From contig JBBRYP010000010.1 of NCBI GenBank assembly GCA_038237515.1, forward strand, positions 15,884-79,883: 64,000 bases of DNA, given 5' to 3'. The translations under genes were made by a program, and so were the position numbers. Positions 49,438 through 57,974 of the stretch are shown piece by piece (the stretch's first letter is position 1; the number at the start of each line of letters is the position of its first letter). The notes below the pieces were generated by a model. That model saw only the letters and a list, made by a program, of their open reading frames with translations, searched no databases and was not told where the DNA came from. The DNA comes from JBBQDZ01 sp038237515 (GTDB lineage Bacteria > Actinomycetota > Thermoleophilia > Gaiellales > Gaiellaceae).

Positions 49438-50829
49438 CTAACGCGTCACGGGAAAGCGATACGACCTCCTCGTCCCGTCGACGAGGACGACCTGCAGCCG
49501 GTAGCGCCGCACCGCTCTCGCACTCAGGCGGCTGCGATCGACGAACATGTTGGCCCCGCTTGGCAGGAGGGTTCGGTTGAGTCGGACACCCCGCCCGGCC
49601 GGTCCTCGGTAGACGTTGAAGCCGAGGAGCCGCGGATCCCCCGCAGCTTGCCACCCGAGGCGAATGCCGCCGGGCCGTGCGCGAGCCGTGAGGCTGTGGG
49701 CGAGCACCGCGGTCGGCGTCAGCGAGATCCGGTAGACCGCTCCGGTGCTGCCGCCCCGGACGAGGTAGTAGAGGCTCCCGTCGTCGCTCACGTGCAGGTC
49801 GACCGGGTTCGAGAGCCCGCTTGCGAAGGGAATCGCGGTCGGAGCCGCGCTCGAGAGGTCGAGCCTGTGGATCCACCCGCCGCACAGGTCCGCGAAGAAG
49901 TAGTCCCCGACGTAGGCGGCCCCGAACTGGGGCGTCATGGGGTTGTAGAAGGCGCCGCCGGTGATCGCGCACGAGCCTGACTCCGTGTCGCAGCCGGTGA
50001 CGGTCTGGCCGTGGGTGTAGCAGTAGAGGGGATCGATGAAGGGCGACGTGTTCCTCGGGCAGTCGGGTGCCCACCCGTAGTTCCTGCCCGCGCCACCCTC
50101 GTCTATCTCCTCGCAGGTCGTGTTGCCGACGTCGTTGACGAACATGCGCCCGCCGGCGCCGGGCTGAAACGCGAAGGTGAACGGGTTCCGCAAGCCGAGC
50201 GCCCAGATCGCCCTGTTCTGCCCGGTCGCGGTGTTGAAGAACGGGTTGTCCGTCGGGATCGACCCGTCCGAGCTGATCCGGAGAAGCTTCCCGAGCCGGT
50301 TCCCGAGCGTCTGGGAGTTCGCAGGATTCGCGTTCTCGCCCACGGCGACGTAGAGCTTCCCGTCGGGGCCGAAGTGGATCGCGCCGCCGTTGTGGTTCGT
50401 CGCTGCCGAGAGGTTGTCGAGGTCGAGAATCGGGAGCTCGCTTCCGGCGACGGCGAGGTTCCCCGACGCCGTGAAGCGGCTGACGCGGTTGTGCGGCGGC
50501 GAGCCCGGAACCGTGTAGTAGAGGTAAACGAAGTGGTTCGCGGCGAAGTTCGGGTCGAAGGCGACGCCGAGCAGTCCCCGCTCCCCCGCCGAGTCGGCCG
50601 ACAGCGAGACGAACGGCGCGGCGAGCAGCGAGCCGTTCTCGATCACGCGCAGGGAACCTCCCTGCTGGGTGACGAAGATGCGGCCGTCCGGTGCGAAGGC
50701 CATTGCCGTCGGCGAGCTGACCGTGCCCGCGACGAGCGTTTCGGTGAAGCCGGCCGGCACGGTTGCGCGCGCGGCGCCGGCGAGGATCGCGGTGAGCGAG
50801 ACGGCGAGGACGAAGACTCGACGGAGCAA
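49438..50829 (-). CDS. Secreted PQQ-dependent sugar dehydrogenase-like protein with Fn3-like tail
   Basis: The 463-residue protein has a signal peptide and a six-bladed propeller of the glucose/sorbosone dehydrogenase family. The catalytic His region reads TNHNGGAIHFGPDGKLYVAVGE-like (N-H-N-G-G), with GERGLLGVAFDPNF and GLRNPFTFAFQPGAGG. Two Cys pairs (TTCEEID, PDCPRN; YCYTHG, GCDTESGSC) may stabilise it. The last 90 residues are a Fn3-like domain (LGFNVYRG) that recurs in the protein at 57486. The sugar specificity and PQQ use are not shown. Confidence 0.88.
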   Translation of the reverse strand: MLRRVFVLAVSLTAILAGAARATVPAGFTETLVAGTVSSPTAMAFAPDGRIFVTQQGGSLRVIENGSLLAAPFVSLSADSAGERGLLGVAFDPNFAANHFVYLYYTVPGSPPHNRVSRFTASGNLAVAGSELPILDLDNLSAATNHNGGAIHFGPDGKLYVAVGENANPANSQTLGNRLGKLLRISSDGSIPTDNPFFNTATGQNRAIWALGLRNPFTFAFQPGAGGRMFVNDVGNTTCEEIDEGGAGRNYGWAPDCPRNTSPFIDPLYCYTHGQTVTGCDTESGSCAITGGAFYNPMTPQFGAAYVGDYFFADLCGGWIHRLDLSSAAPTAIPFASGLSNPVDLHVSDDGSLYYLVRGGSTGAVYRISLTPTAVLAHSLTARARPGGIRLGWQAAGDPRLLGFNVYRGPAGRGVRLNRTLLPSGANMFVDRSRLSARAVRRYRLQVVLVDGTRRSYRFPVTR

Positions 50830-50882
50830 GCTGACCCCCTAGCCTTTCGATTCAACGTTATCGGCCGGCGCGCGCACCGGCG

Positions 50883-51254
50883 TCAGGCGAGGATGTCCTC
50901 CGGTATCTCGTCGGAGCTCCGAGCGAAGCGGTCGAGCGGCAGACGGGCGCTCATCGTGTACGGCTTCCCGTCGATCCTCAGGGCGGCCGTCTCGATCGCG
51001 TAGGCGTCGAGCCATTCCGCCACCTCCGTCAGCACGTGCCTCAACTCGGGCGCCTTGAAGGCGGCGCGCACCGTGCATCCGTCGTCCGAGCCGTGTGCGC
51101 TCGAGGGGTTCGAGGGTCGCAGCCGCTGGGTCAGACTCTCGGCCGCGAGCGGCCCCGGCGCCTGGATCTCCAACTCGATCACTGCCTCCAGGCTCGCAGG
51201 CGACGCTCCGCAGCGGGTGAGGAGACCGCGCGGAAACCATGTTGCTTTGCTCAA
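50883..51254 (-). CDS. Conserved hypothetical protein (KEOPS Pcc1-like size)
   Basis: The frame encodes up to 123 residues from a TTG; a GTG at 51182 that opens VIELEIQAPGPLAAESLTQR is the likelier start. The domain has a beta-alpha pattern with RAAFKAPELRHVLTEVAEWL and ends RLPLDRFARS. The layout recalls small proteins with a Pcc1-like fold, but I cannot confirm this. The start region lies 34 bp from the repeat copy at 51288. Confidence 0.5.
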   Translation of the reverse strand: MSKATWFPRGLLTRCGASPASLEAVIELEIQAPGPLAAESLTQRLRPSNPSSAHGSDDGCTVRAAFKAPELRHVLTEVAEWLDAYAIETAALRIDGKPYTMSARLPLDRFARSSDEIPEDILA

Positions 51255-51287
51255 AGAGGGCCGTCGAAGACGGGCAAACCGCGCGTT

Positions 51288-51452
51288 AGGGGTCTGTCCG
51301 GAAAGTGGCCACGGTGGATGACACGCGGCACGTGTTTCGAGGCAAGGACGCAGGGAGCGCAGATATGCAGGGCATATCTGCGCGACCGAGGACGCCGCAT
51401 CGAGGCGCGTGACGCCTGTCAGGCGCCTCGTTCACTTTTTGGACAGGCCCTT
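51288..51452. repeat. Dispersed 164-bp repeat, copy 2
   Basis: This copy is over 90% like copy 1 by eye and has the same inverted ends (AGGGGTCTGTCCGGAAAGTG against a right end ending GGACAGGCCCTT). The central palindrome is GATATGCAGGGCATATC. It ends one base before the stop codon of the gene at 51453 (minus strand), so it serves as that gene's 3' flank, and it lies upstream of the gene at 50883. Confidence 0.85.
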
Positions 51453-51776
51453 TTAGGCCCGGGGGTCGTCCTGCTCGGCCTCCCGGGCCGCCTCCCCGAA
51501 CTTCTCGACGACGATGAAGCTGCCGCGCTCGTCCACGACTCGCTCGACGTCGAGCAGCTGATGCCCCGGCAGGACGACGAACCGCACCGGGTTCGCGAAA
51601 ATGCGCTCGTACTCGTGCGGCGCGATCTCGATCTTCGCCACGCACTCCGCGTTTCCGCACTCGCAATGGAAGGGCAGGGGCGCGTGCACCGCGTGGAGCT
51701 CCGCACCTTCCTCGATGCGGGCGTTGACGCCGCGGAAGATCGCCTCGTTCCGGCCCGTGCGTTCCGCAAAGTCCAT
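51453..51776 (-). CDS. Small conserved protein with CECG zinc-knuckle-like motif
   Basis: The 107-residue protein starts at the ATG before DFAERTGRNEAIFRGVNARI, a start typical of a conserved actinobacterial family. The middle has HCECGNAECVAKIEI, in which three Cys could bind zinc, followed by a RFVVLPGHQL segment. A GAGG lies 9 bp upstream of the start. No function is known. The dispersed repeat copy 2 begins right at its stop codon. Confidence 0.75.
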   Translation of the reverse strand: MDFAERTGRNEAIFRGVNARIEEGAELHAVHAPLPFHCECGNAECVAKIEIAPHEYERIFANPVRFVVLPGHQLLDVERVVDERGSFIVVEKFGEAAREAEQDDPRA

Positions 51777-51909
51777 GCCGGCCATCCTCGCAGAGGTGAC
51801 CTTCCCTGTCGCCCGGTGCGCGCGGGACGGCTTCCGCCGGGCCGCGGCCAATCTCGCCAGGCGACGCCGGCGCACGGACGAGCTCGAGCGGCCCACTACG
51901 ATCGGGCCG

Positions 51910-52842
51910 ATGAACCTGACGACGCAGGTGCTCGCGAGCGGGCTTGCGGCGGGTGCTGTCTACGGCGTCGTCGCAATCGGGCACTCGATCATCTACCGGC
52001 TCACCGGGATCGTCCACTTCGCCTTCGGCGACCTTGTTGGGCTGAGCATCTTCGCAACGCTCCTCTTCGCCGCAGGAACCGCTCCGATCACGCAGACGAG
52101 CGTCTCCTGGACCAGGTTCGCCCCCGCGCTCCTTGGTGGGCTCTCCGTCTGCATCGTCGCCGGCGTCGCCACCTACGTCGTCGCGGTCGAGCCGTACCTC
52201 GCGCGCGGCTCCACGGTGGGCTGGGTCGCTGCCACGGCTGCGATCGCGTTCGCGATCCGGGCCGCGCTCGGCGCCTTCTTCACGCGACCGAGCTACGTCT
52301 TCCCCGACCCGATCCCGTTCCGGAACCTCGGTAGCGGAGGCTTCGTCCACGTCCTCGGCGCGTCCTTCCAGGTGCGGACGCTGTTCGTCGTCGCGGTCGG
52401 GGCCGCCCTCGCGCTGCTCGCGCAATGGGCGCTCGAGCGAACCCGCTTCGGGCGAGGCCTCCAGGCGATCGCCTCCGACGTCGAGAGTGCGCGGATCGTG
52501 GGGGTACCGGTCGAGTGGCTCACGGCAGCCGCCTTCGGGCTTGCGGGGGCGGTCGCCGCCCTGGCCGCGGTCGCGGCGGCGCCGGGTGCTCCATTCGACG
52601 TCCGCGGCGGCACGCTGCTCGGCGTTAAGGGCCTTGTCGCGGCGCTCGCGGTCGGATTCGGCTCCCCCTGGCGCGCCTTCGTCGCCGGCATCGGTCTCGG
52701 GATCCTGGAAGCGGCGATCGGCGGGTTCAGCATCGGCGGAGCAACTCTCGGGCCCTCGTACCGCGAGGTGATTCCGCTCGCGCTCGCGCTGCTCCTGCTC
52801 GCGGTGCGCCCGATGCGCAGCGCGCTGCGCGCCGCCGAATGA
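51910..52842 (+). CDS. livH: LIV-type ABC transporter permease LivH, system 3
   Basis: The 310-residue permease starts at the ATG before NLTTQVLASGLAAGAVYGVV and has the LivH features IGHSIIYRLTGIVHFAFGDL and an ASDVESARIVGVPVEWL cytoplasmic loop. A typical GGxGNxxGA motif reads FGSPWRAFVAGIGLG here, so it is divergent. Its stop overlaps the fusion gene start by 4 nt (ATGA). Confidence 0.88.
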   Translation: MNLTTQVLASGLAAGAVYGVVAIGHSIIYRLTGIVHFAFGDLVGLSIFATLLFAAGTAPITQTSVSWTRFAPALLGGLSVCIVAGVATYVVAVEPYLARGSTVGWVAATAAIAFAIRAALGAFFTRPSYVFPDPIPFRNLGSGGFVHVLGASFQVRTLFVVAVGAALALLAQWALERTRFGRGLQAIASDVESARIVGVPVEWLTAAAFGLAGAVAALAAVAAAPGAPFDVRGGTLLGVKGLVAALAVGFGSPWRAFVAGIGLGILEAAIGGFSIGGATLGPSYREVIPLALALLLLAVRPMRSALRAAE

Positions 52843-54698
52843 GTCAAGCCGCGGCGGCACCGGCTTCGCGCACGTGGATCGCCCTACGCGAGGCTGCCGC
52901 TGCGGGTCGAGGAGCCTGGAACCGGAGGGTTTCGATCGGCTGCGCCATCGCGGTCGCGGCGCTCGCCTTCCCGCTCGTGGCGCCCTCGTCGGTGCGCTTC
53001 GACACGCTGGCGGCCGACGCGTACCTCGCTCTCGCCGCCGTCGGCCTCGGGCTCTGCGCCGGCCTCGCGGGCATCCCGTCGCTCGGTCAGGGAGCGTTCA
53101 TGGGGGTGGGCGCGTTCACGAGCGCGCTCCTGCGGGTCCGCGCGGGCTGGCCCCTCGAGCCGGCGCTGCTCGTCGGCACGGCGACAGCCGCCGCCGCGGG
53201 GCTCGTTACCGGCGTGGGCGTCGTCCGTCTGCGCGGAGTCTTCGCCGCCGTCAGCACCTGGATCTTCGCCTGGCTCGTCGCCGTCTTCCTGGCGGCGTTC
53301 CCGGTCGTGTCGGGCGGCGCACAGGGCCTCGTCTTCACCGACGAGGGAAGGCTCCTCGGGATCCGGCTCGGGCCGACGGCGCACTACGAGCTGGGGGTCG
53401 GGCTCACCGCGCTCGCGGTCGCGGCGTACGTCGCGCTCGCGCGAGGGAGGCCCGGTGTCGCCCTCGCGGCCCTGCGCCAGCGCCCCCCGGCGGCCTCGGC
53501 ACTCGGAGTGCCCGCGCGCAGGCTGAGACTCGGTGCCTTCACTGCCGCCGCGGCGATCGCGGGTCTCGCGGGCGCGCTCGGCGTGCAGCTGGCGGGCGTC
53601 GCCGATCCCACCGCGTACGACCCGTTCCTCTCGTTCAAGCTCCTGACGGCGGTGCTCGTGGGCGGCGCGGCGACTGCGGTGGGCCCCGTCGTCGGCGTCG
53701 TTGCAATCGAGCTCACTTTCCTGGCCGCGAACGAGTTCGGGTCGATCGTCGGCTACGCACGTGAGCGATTCAACCCGGTCTTCGACGCCCTCTTCCTCCT
53801 CGTCGTCGTGGCGACCGGCACGCGGGGACTCTGGCCGTTCATCCAGGAGAAGGTGAGCGTGCTGCGTCCGCCGAGGCGCGCGCGCGCTCCGGCCCCGGAG
53901 CCGCGTGCCGCCGTGCCGGTGCCGCGGCGGCCGGCGACGCTAACCGGAGAGACCCTGAGGAAGAGCTTCGGCGCAGTCGTGGCGCTGGAGGCCTTCTCGA
54001 TCGAGATCGGCAGCGGCAGGATCGAGGCGTTGATCGGGCCGAATGGATCAGGAAAGACCACGGCGCTGAGGCTGCTCGCCGGGGCTCTCGCGCCGGACGA
54101 GGGGCGCATCACGTGGGGAGGCCGCGACGTTTCTGCGCTGCCGGAGGAGGAGCGCGCACGCATCGGCGTCGTGCGGACTCTGCAGGCGACCGAGGTCTTC
54201 CCGGAGCTGACGGTGCTCGAGAACGCGCTCGTCGGTGCCGGGCTTCGCCGCAGCTTCGGCGGCGCCGCGCGAACCGTCGCCGCGACCCCGAAGGCGCGCG
54301 CCGAGGCCGCCGCGACGGAGGCGGCCGCCCTCGAGGCGCTGTGTGAGTTCGGGCTCGAGCCCGTCGCCGGGCAACTCGCCTCCGAGCTGCCCGGGATCGA
54401 CCAGCGGCTCCTGATGCTGGCATCCGCGCTCGCCTGCGCACCCTCGACGATGCTGATCGACGAGCCGGCAGCCGGAGCGGGCCGCGAGGAGCTCGAACGG
54501 GTCGTCGCCGCCATCGAGAAGCTCAGGGCGCGCGGCCTCGCCATCCTCGTCGTCGAGCACAACCTGCGGCTCGTCCGAGCGGTTGCCGACCGGGTGACGG
54601 TGCTCGACGCGGGGGCGACGATCGCGTCGGGATCAGTCCAGGAGATCTCGGTGAACCCTCAGGTGCGCCAGGCATACCTCGGGCGGCAGAGCCTCTAG
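52839..54698 (+). CDS. LivM-LivG fusion: ABC permease-ATPase protein, system 3
   Basis: The 619-residue protein joins a LivM permease (residues ~1-345; LGLCAGLAGIPSLGQGAFMG, ALRQRPPAASALGVP coupling loop) to a LivG-type ATPase (residues ~370-619) through a Pro/Ala/Arg-rich linker. The ATPase has Walker A IGPNGSGKTTA, Walker B TMLIDEPAAGAG and H-loop VVEHN; the signature is degenerate (ASELPGIDQRLLMLASALA). Such a fusion fixes one ATPase to one permease. No LivF gene is present in the unit, so two copies of the fusion or a LivF from another system may complete the transporter. Confidence 0.9.
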   Translation: MSQAAAAPASRTWIALREAAAAGRGAWNRRVSIGCAIAVAALAFPLVAPSSVRFDTLAADAYLALAAVGLGLCAGLAGIPSLGQGAFMGVGAFTSALLRVRAGWPLEPALLVGTATAAAAGLVTGVGVVRLRGVFAAVSTWIFAWLVAVFLAAFPVVSGGAQGLVFTDEGRLLGIRLGPTAHYELGVGLTALAVAAYVALARGRPGVALAALRQRPPAASALGVPARRLRLGAFTAAAAIAGLAGALGVQLAGVADPTAYDPFLSFKLLTAVLVGGAATAVGPVVGVVAIELTFLAANEFGSIVGYARERFNPVFDALFLLVVVATGTRGLWPFIQEKVSVLRPPRRARAPAPEPRAAVPVPRRPATLTGETLRKSFGAVVALEAFSIEIGSGRIEALIGPNGSGKTTALRLLAGALAPDEGRITWGGRDVSALPEEERARIGVVRTLQATEVFPELTVLENALVGAGLRRSFGGAARTVAATPKARAEAAATEAAALEALCEFGLEPVAGQLASELPGIDQRLLMLASALACAPSTMLIDEPAAGAGREELERVVAAIEKLRARGLAILVVEHNLRLVRAVADRVTVLDAGATIASGSVQEISVNPQVRQAYLGRQSL

Positions 54699-54702
54699 CT
54701 AT

Positions 54703-54761
54703 AGCTACTTCCCCGGAAACACGCCGAACGAGGGACGCGACGGTGTAGAGGGGAAGTAGCT
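54703..54761. terminator. Terminator after the LivM-LivG fusion
   Basis: AGCTACTTCCCC at 54703-54714 pairs perfectly with GGGGAAGTAGCT at 54750-54761, followed by TTCTTTC. The 35-base loop is long. It lies 5 bp after the stop codon and separates the permease genes from the binding-protein gene, which has its own promoter-like sequence. Confidence 0.65.
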
Positions 54762-54893
54762 TTCTTTCGGGGCTCCGCCCTTGACTTTTTCGGATCCTCG
54801 CAAGTGCAGACGCTCTCCGGATCGGTGAAATCCAGGCGCAGCCCATGTCCAAGCTCCTTGCCCCGCCGGTGACAGCTCACCTTCTCCACCGCG

Positions 54894-54919
54894 TTGATCC
54901 GGGGCAAGGAGCCTACAAT
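54894..54919 (+). promoter_or_regulatory. Candidate promoter of the livK-system 3 gene
   Basis: TTGATC at 54894 and TACAAT at 54914 are separated by only 14 bases, so the -35 match may be fortuitous, but the -10 element is strong for this genome. It lies 11 bp before the ATG at 54930 and its ribosome site CGGAGGC. Confidence 0.4.
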
Positions 54920-54929
54920 CCGGAGGCGG

Positions 54930-56165
54930 ATGCGCCGTCTCGCCCTCTCGCTCGCGGCGCTGCTGCTCGCGCTTCCGCTTGCCGCGTGCGGCGGCGGGAA
55001 GGGCAAGAGCTCGACGAAGACGCTGACGGTCGTCGTCAACGCGCCCTTCTCGCAGACTCCCTACGTCGGCGACAGCATCGCCCATGGCGTCGAGCTAGCC
55101 GTCGCCGACGCGAACGGGCGCGGCGGAGTCACCCTGAACGGTGTCACCTACAGGCTGCGGGTGGAGAAGCTCGACAATCGTCTGTCCCCCGCGCAGGCGG
55201 TGCGCAACGTCCGCCGTGCGGTGCGCGAGCACGCGGTCTCGATCGTCGACGAGGGCACCGGCGTCGACGCGAGCTGGCGCATCGCCAGGGCCGCGGGAAT
55301 CCCGCTGTGCATCGTGTACCAGGGGGGAGTCGGCCTCGTCGACCCCGTCGGGCGCCCGAACGTCTTCAGGATCGCCCCGACCGATCACGGGATCGCCTTC
55401 AGGTTCGCCGAATACCTGATCCCGAAAGGTCTGAAGATCGCGCTGCTCCACGACGACTCCGGCTACGGGATCGAAGGCGCAAAGGCGCTGGACGACGCCT
55501 TCTCGTACAACCCGCGCTCCGTCGCGAAGCGGCTGACGTTGCCCTCGAGCGCGTCGGACCTCGCTCCGCAGATCGTCCAAGCACGCAGAGCGGAGGCGAC
55601 TGCCCTCCTCGTGTGGGCCTCGGCGCCCACGCTCGCGAAGACGATAATCGCCGCGCGCAGCTCCGGCTGGCGCGTCCCGATCTACGCGGCCCCCTCCGCC
55701 GAGGATCCGCTGGTGCGCCAGGAGCTCTCCGACAATCCGGACTGGCTCAACGGGTTGACCTTCGGCTCGGGCCGCATGACCGCGGAGGCCGGGCCGGGGC
55801 CTTTCCTGAACTTCGTCCAGCGCTACGAGAACGAGTTCGGGCCCGATCTCGTCGGCGTCAAGGATCCGCGCGGGCGGCCGATCGCCCAGCCGCCGGACTA
55901 CGCGATGTACCCGTTCGACTACATGAACCTGCTCGTGCAGGCGCTGTACGCGCCGAGCTCGGGGAAGCAGCTCAACCTCGTCGCGGGCCTCGACCAGGTG
56001 ACCGTCCACGGGGTCAACGGCGACGAGCGCGGCTTCAACGAGAAGAATCACGAGGGCGTCGTCGACGACGACGTGTACTTCGCGAGCTTTCACGGGATGA
56101 CCTTCGCGCCGGTGAAGGACGACCCGCTGTCGGCCACGCTGCCCGTGATCGAGCAGCGCAGGTAG
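54930..56165 (+). CDS. livK: LIV-type substrate-binding lipoprotein, system 3
   Basis: The 411-residue protein starts at an ATG with a CGGAGG site and has a lipoprotein signal peptide with the lipobox L-P-L-A-A-C at about residue 20. The mature part has the type I periplasmic fold (VVVNAPFSQTPYVGDSIAHG, then ASWRIARAAGIPLCIVYQGG). It is the binding protein of the LivH and LivM-LivG system. It ends 3 bp before a secreted protein gene, which suggests a joint role. Confidence 0.88.
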   Translation: MRRLALSLAALLLALPLAACGGGKGKSSTKTLTVVVNAPFSQTPYVGDSIAHGVELAVADANGRGGVTLNGVTYRLRVEKLDNRLSPAQAVRNVRRAVREHAVSIVDEGTGVDASWRIARAAGIPLCIVYQGGVGLVDPVGRPNVFRIAPTDHGIAFRFAEYLIPKGLKIALLHDDSGYGIEGAKALDDAFSYNPRSVAKRLTLPSSASDLAPQIVQARRAEATALLVWASAPTLAKTIIAARSSGWRVPIYAAPSAEDPLVRQELSDNPDWLNGLTFGSGRMTAEAGPGPFLNFVQRYENEFGPDLVGVKDPRGRPIAQPPDYAMYPFDYMNLLVQALYAPSSGKQLNLVAGLDQVTVHGVNGDERGFNEKNHEGVVDDDVYFASFHGMTFAPVKDDPLSATLPVIEQRR

Positions 56166-56168
56166 GGC

Positions 56169-57416
56169 ATGCCAACGCGGCTCGCCGTCGCCGTCGCCGC
56201 GCTCGCCCTGGCCGCCACGGCCTCCGCCGCGACCCCGCCCCGATACGTCGTCGCGCTCCCTTCGCCGACCTCGCCTCTCTCGGCCCTGCCGCCGCTCCAG
56301 GGCGGTCGTTTGCCGATCCGCGTCTACCGAGGGCAGCTGACGAGCGACGAGCGCGTGCTCGTCGGGGTCGACCAGAGAGGCACTCCGAGGAGGCTCGAGG
56401 TCGAGCAGCGGCTCCTCGCGCACGGGCTCGGCGACTACTACCTCGTCGTTCCCGCTCCCGTCACCGACGTCGAACCGACGGCGGACTCCGAGTCCCGGCC
56501 CGGCCTCCAGCAGTCGGCGATCATCTGGCAGGGCTTCTCGCCGCGCCGGCGCCTGCTCGGGGCGCATGCGGTTCTCGACCTGCGAAGGAGTGCCTCCGCC
56601 CTGCCGCTGCGCCTGCACGTCTCGACCCGCGTCGACGGCCGACCCGTCACCGGCGGAGGCCGCCTCGACGGAAGGCTCGACTTCAGCCTCGTCGCCACCG
56701 ACGCGACGGGCGCAACGTTCCGCGGGACGATCGGCGCTACCAACCCGCTGGAGGTCGCGCGGGCCCTCGACCAGATCCGCGCCGCGCAACTCGCGGGGCG
56801 CCCGACCCCAGCTGCGACGGTCGGCATCCGCAGCCACGTTCGTCAGATCGCTCTCCGCGTGCGCGCGCAGTTCATGGTCAGCGGACGCATCGACTTCGTC
56901 GGCCCGCTGCTGAGAGGCCTGAAGGTCGAGGGGGCGACGGTGGTCAACGGCCGCCGGGGCACGAGCCTGCGCTTTCGCGCTCTTCTCGGAATCGAGCGGC
57001 CGACGCTCCGCATCACTGCCGCGGGCGCTGCCGCCGGCGTCGCGGCGCCGAAAATCGACCTGCGGGCGACGCCGCTCACCCCGGCGCAGATCCTGCAGCC
57101 GCCGGGCGCCTCCTCCTGGGCCGCAGCCGTCCACGCTCGACGCGCATTGCGCGACGGCGAGGCGCTCCTGGCGCGGGCCTTCGGCCTCCTAGCAGGGGCC
57201 GGTAGGACGCATCAGTACGCGACGCTGATCCTGAGCCCCGACCCGCAGAACAGGGCGACTGCCTCCTACCGATTCACGACCGTCCGCGGCATGAGGCCGT
57301 CCGTGCGCCCGCCAAGCCGGGGCGGCTCCGGGATCGGGACACTCGGCGGCATCGCGATCGGGCTGGCTGCGGCCCTGGGCCTCGCCGGGCTCGCCGTCCT
57401 CTGGGCCCACTCCTGA
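56169..57416 (+). CDS. Secreted, C-terminally membrane-anchored protein linked to LIV system 3
   Basis: The 415-residue product has a signal peptide (TRLAVAVAALALAATASA), a long beta-rich extracytoplasmic part without Cys, and one C-terminal membrane helix (GIGTLGGIAIGLAAALGLAG) with a short tail. No known domain was recognised. It follows the binding protein by 3 bp, so it is very probably translated with it. It could be a docking or accessory factor for the fused permease-ATPase, or an independent surface protein. The lack of homologues known to me makes it a candidate new transporter component. Confidence 0.7.
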   Translation: MPTRLAVAVAALALAATASAATPPRYVVALPSPTSPLSALPPLQGGRLPIRVYRGQLTSDERVLVGVDQRGTPRRLEVEQRLLAHGLGDYYLVVPAPVTDVEPTADSESRPGLQQSAIIWQGFSPRRRLLGAHAVLDLRRSASALPLRLHVSTRVDGRPVTGGGRLDGRLDFSLVATDATGATFRGTIGATNPLEVARALDQIRAAQLAGRPTPAATVGIRSHVRQIALRVRAQFMVSGRIDFVGPLLRGLKVEGATVVNGRRGTSLRFRALLGIERPTLRITAAGAAAGVAAPKIDLRATPLTPAQILQPPGASSWAAAVHARRALRDGEALLARAFGLLAGAGRTHQYATLILSPDPQNRATASYRFTTVRGMRPSVRPPSRGGSGIGTLGGIAIGLAAALGLAGLAVLWAHS

Positions 57417-57450
57417 TCTCCGGCGTTTCCCCGCGTCGCGAGGCGGGGTA

Positions 57451-57465
57451 GGACCGTGACGGTCC
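57451..57465. promoter_or_regulatory. 15-bp palindrome upstream of the Fn3-like gene
   Basis: GGACCGT-G-ACGGTCC is a perfect 7+1+7 inverted repeat 21 bp before the ATG at 57486 and close to its ribosome site. A 10-bp GC hairpin (CCCCGC ... GCGGGG) lies just upstream. It may be a repressor site. Confidence 0.45.
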
Positions 57466-57485
57466 AATCACACGGGAGGGGCTTC

Positions 57486-57896
57486 ATGCGAAGAACGGCC
57501 GCACTATCCAGCGCAGCCGTCGTGGTCGCGCTCGCGGTCTCGGTCTCGACCGTCGGAGCCGGTCCGGCGCTCGCTTCCCCGGCGGGGACGGCATCGGTCG
57601 GTCTGACGAGCTTCAAGGCCGCGGCGGCAAAGGGCCTGGTCACGGTGACCTGGAAGACGGCGAACGAAACCGAGATCCTCGGGTTCAACGTCTATCGCAC
57701 CGATCCGAAGGGCGCGTCGAAGAAGGTAACCCGAGCCCTGATCACTGCGAAGAAGACGGGACAGCCTGCCGGAACGTCCTACAAATTCCTCGACCGGAAG
57801 GCGAAGAAGGGACTGCGCTACAGCTACAGGCTGCAGGTGCTGAGCCCCCAAGGCGGAAAGGTGTTCTTCGGCCACGCGAAGATCCTCGCCCGCTGA
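57486..57896 (+). CDS. Secreted Fn3-like single-domain protein
   Basis: The 136-residue product starts at an ATG behind GGGAGGGG and has a signal peptide (RRTAALSSAAVVVALAVSVS). The rest is one fibronectin-III-like domain with VTVTWKTANETEILGFNVYR and YSYRLQVLSPQGGKVFFG. The same domain occurs at the end of the sugar dehydrogenase-like protein at 49438. It is probably a surface or extracellular binding module. Confidence 0.8.
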   Translation: MRRTAALSSAAVVVALAVSVSTVGAGPALASPAGTASVGLTSFKAAAAKGLVTVTWKTANETEILGFNVYRTDPKGASKKVTRALITAKKTGQPAGTSYKFLDRKAKKGLRYSYRLQVLSPQGGKVFFGHAKILAR

Positions 57897-57927
57897 CCGC
57901 GCCACTGGCCGCGCCACCAGGCGAACG

Positions 57928-57956
57928 GGGCCGGCGCGCCCGCCGCGCGCCGGCCC
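57928..57956. terminator. Bidirectional terminator
   Basis: A perfect 12-bp GC stem (GGGCCGGCGCGC against GCGCGCCGGCCC) with a 5-base loop lies between two convergent genes, 32 bp and 19 bp from their stop codons. Confidence 0.75.
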
Positions 57957-57974
57957 GGGGTGGAGAAGCCTGCT

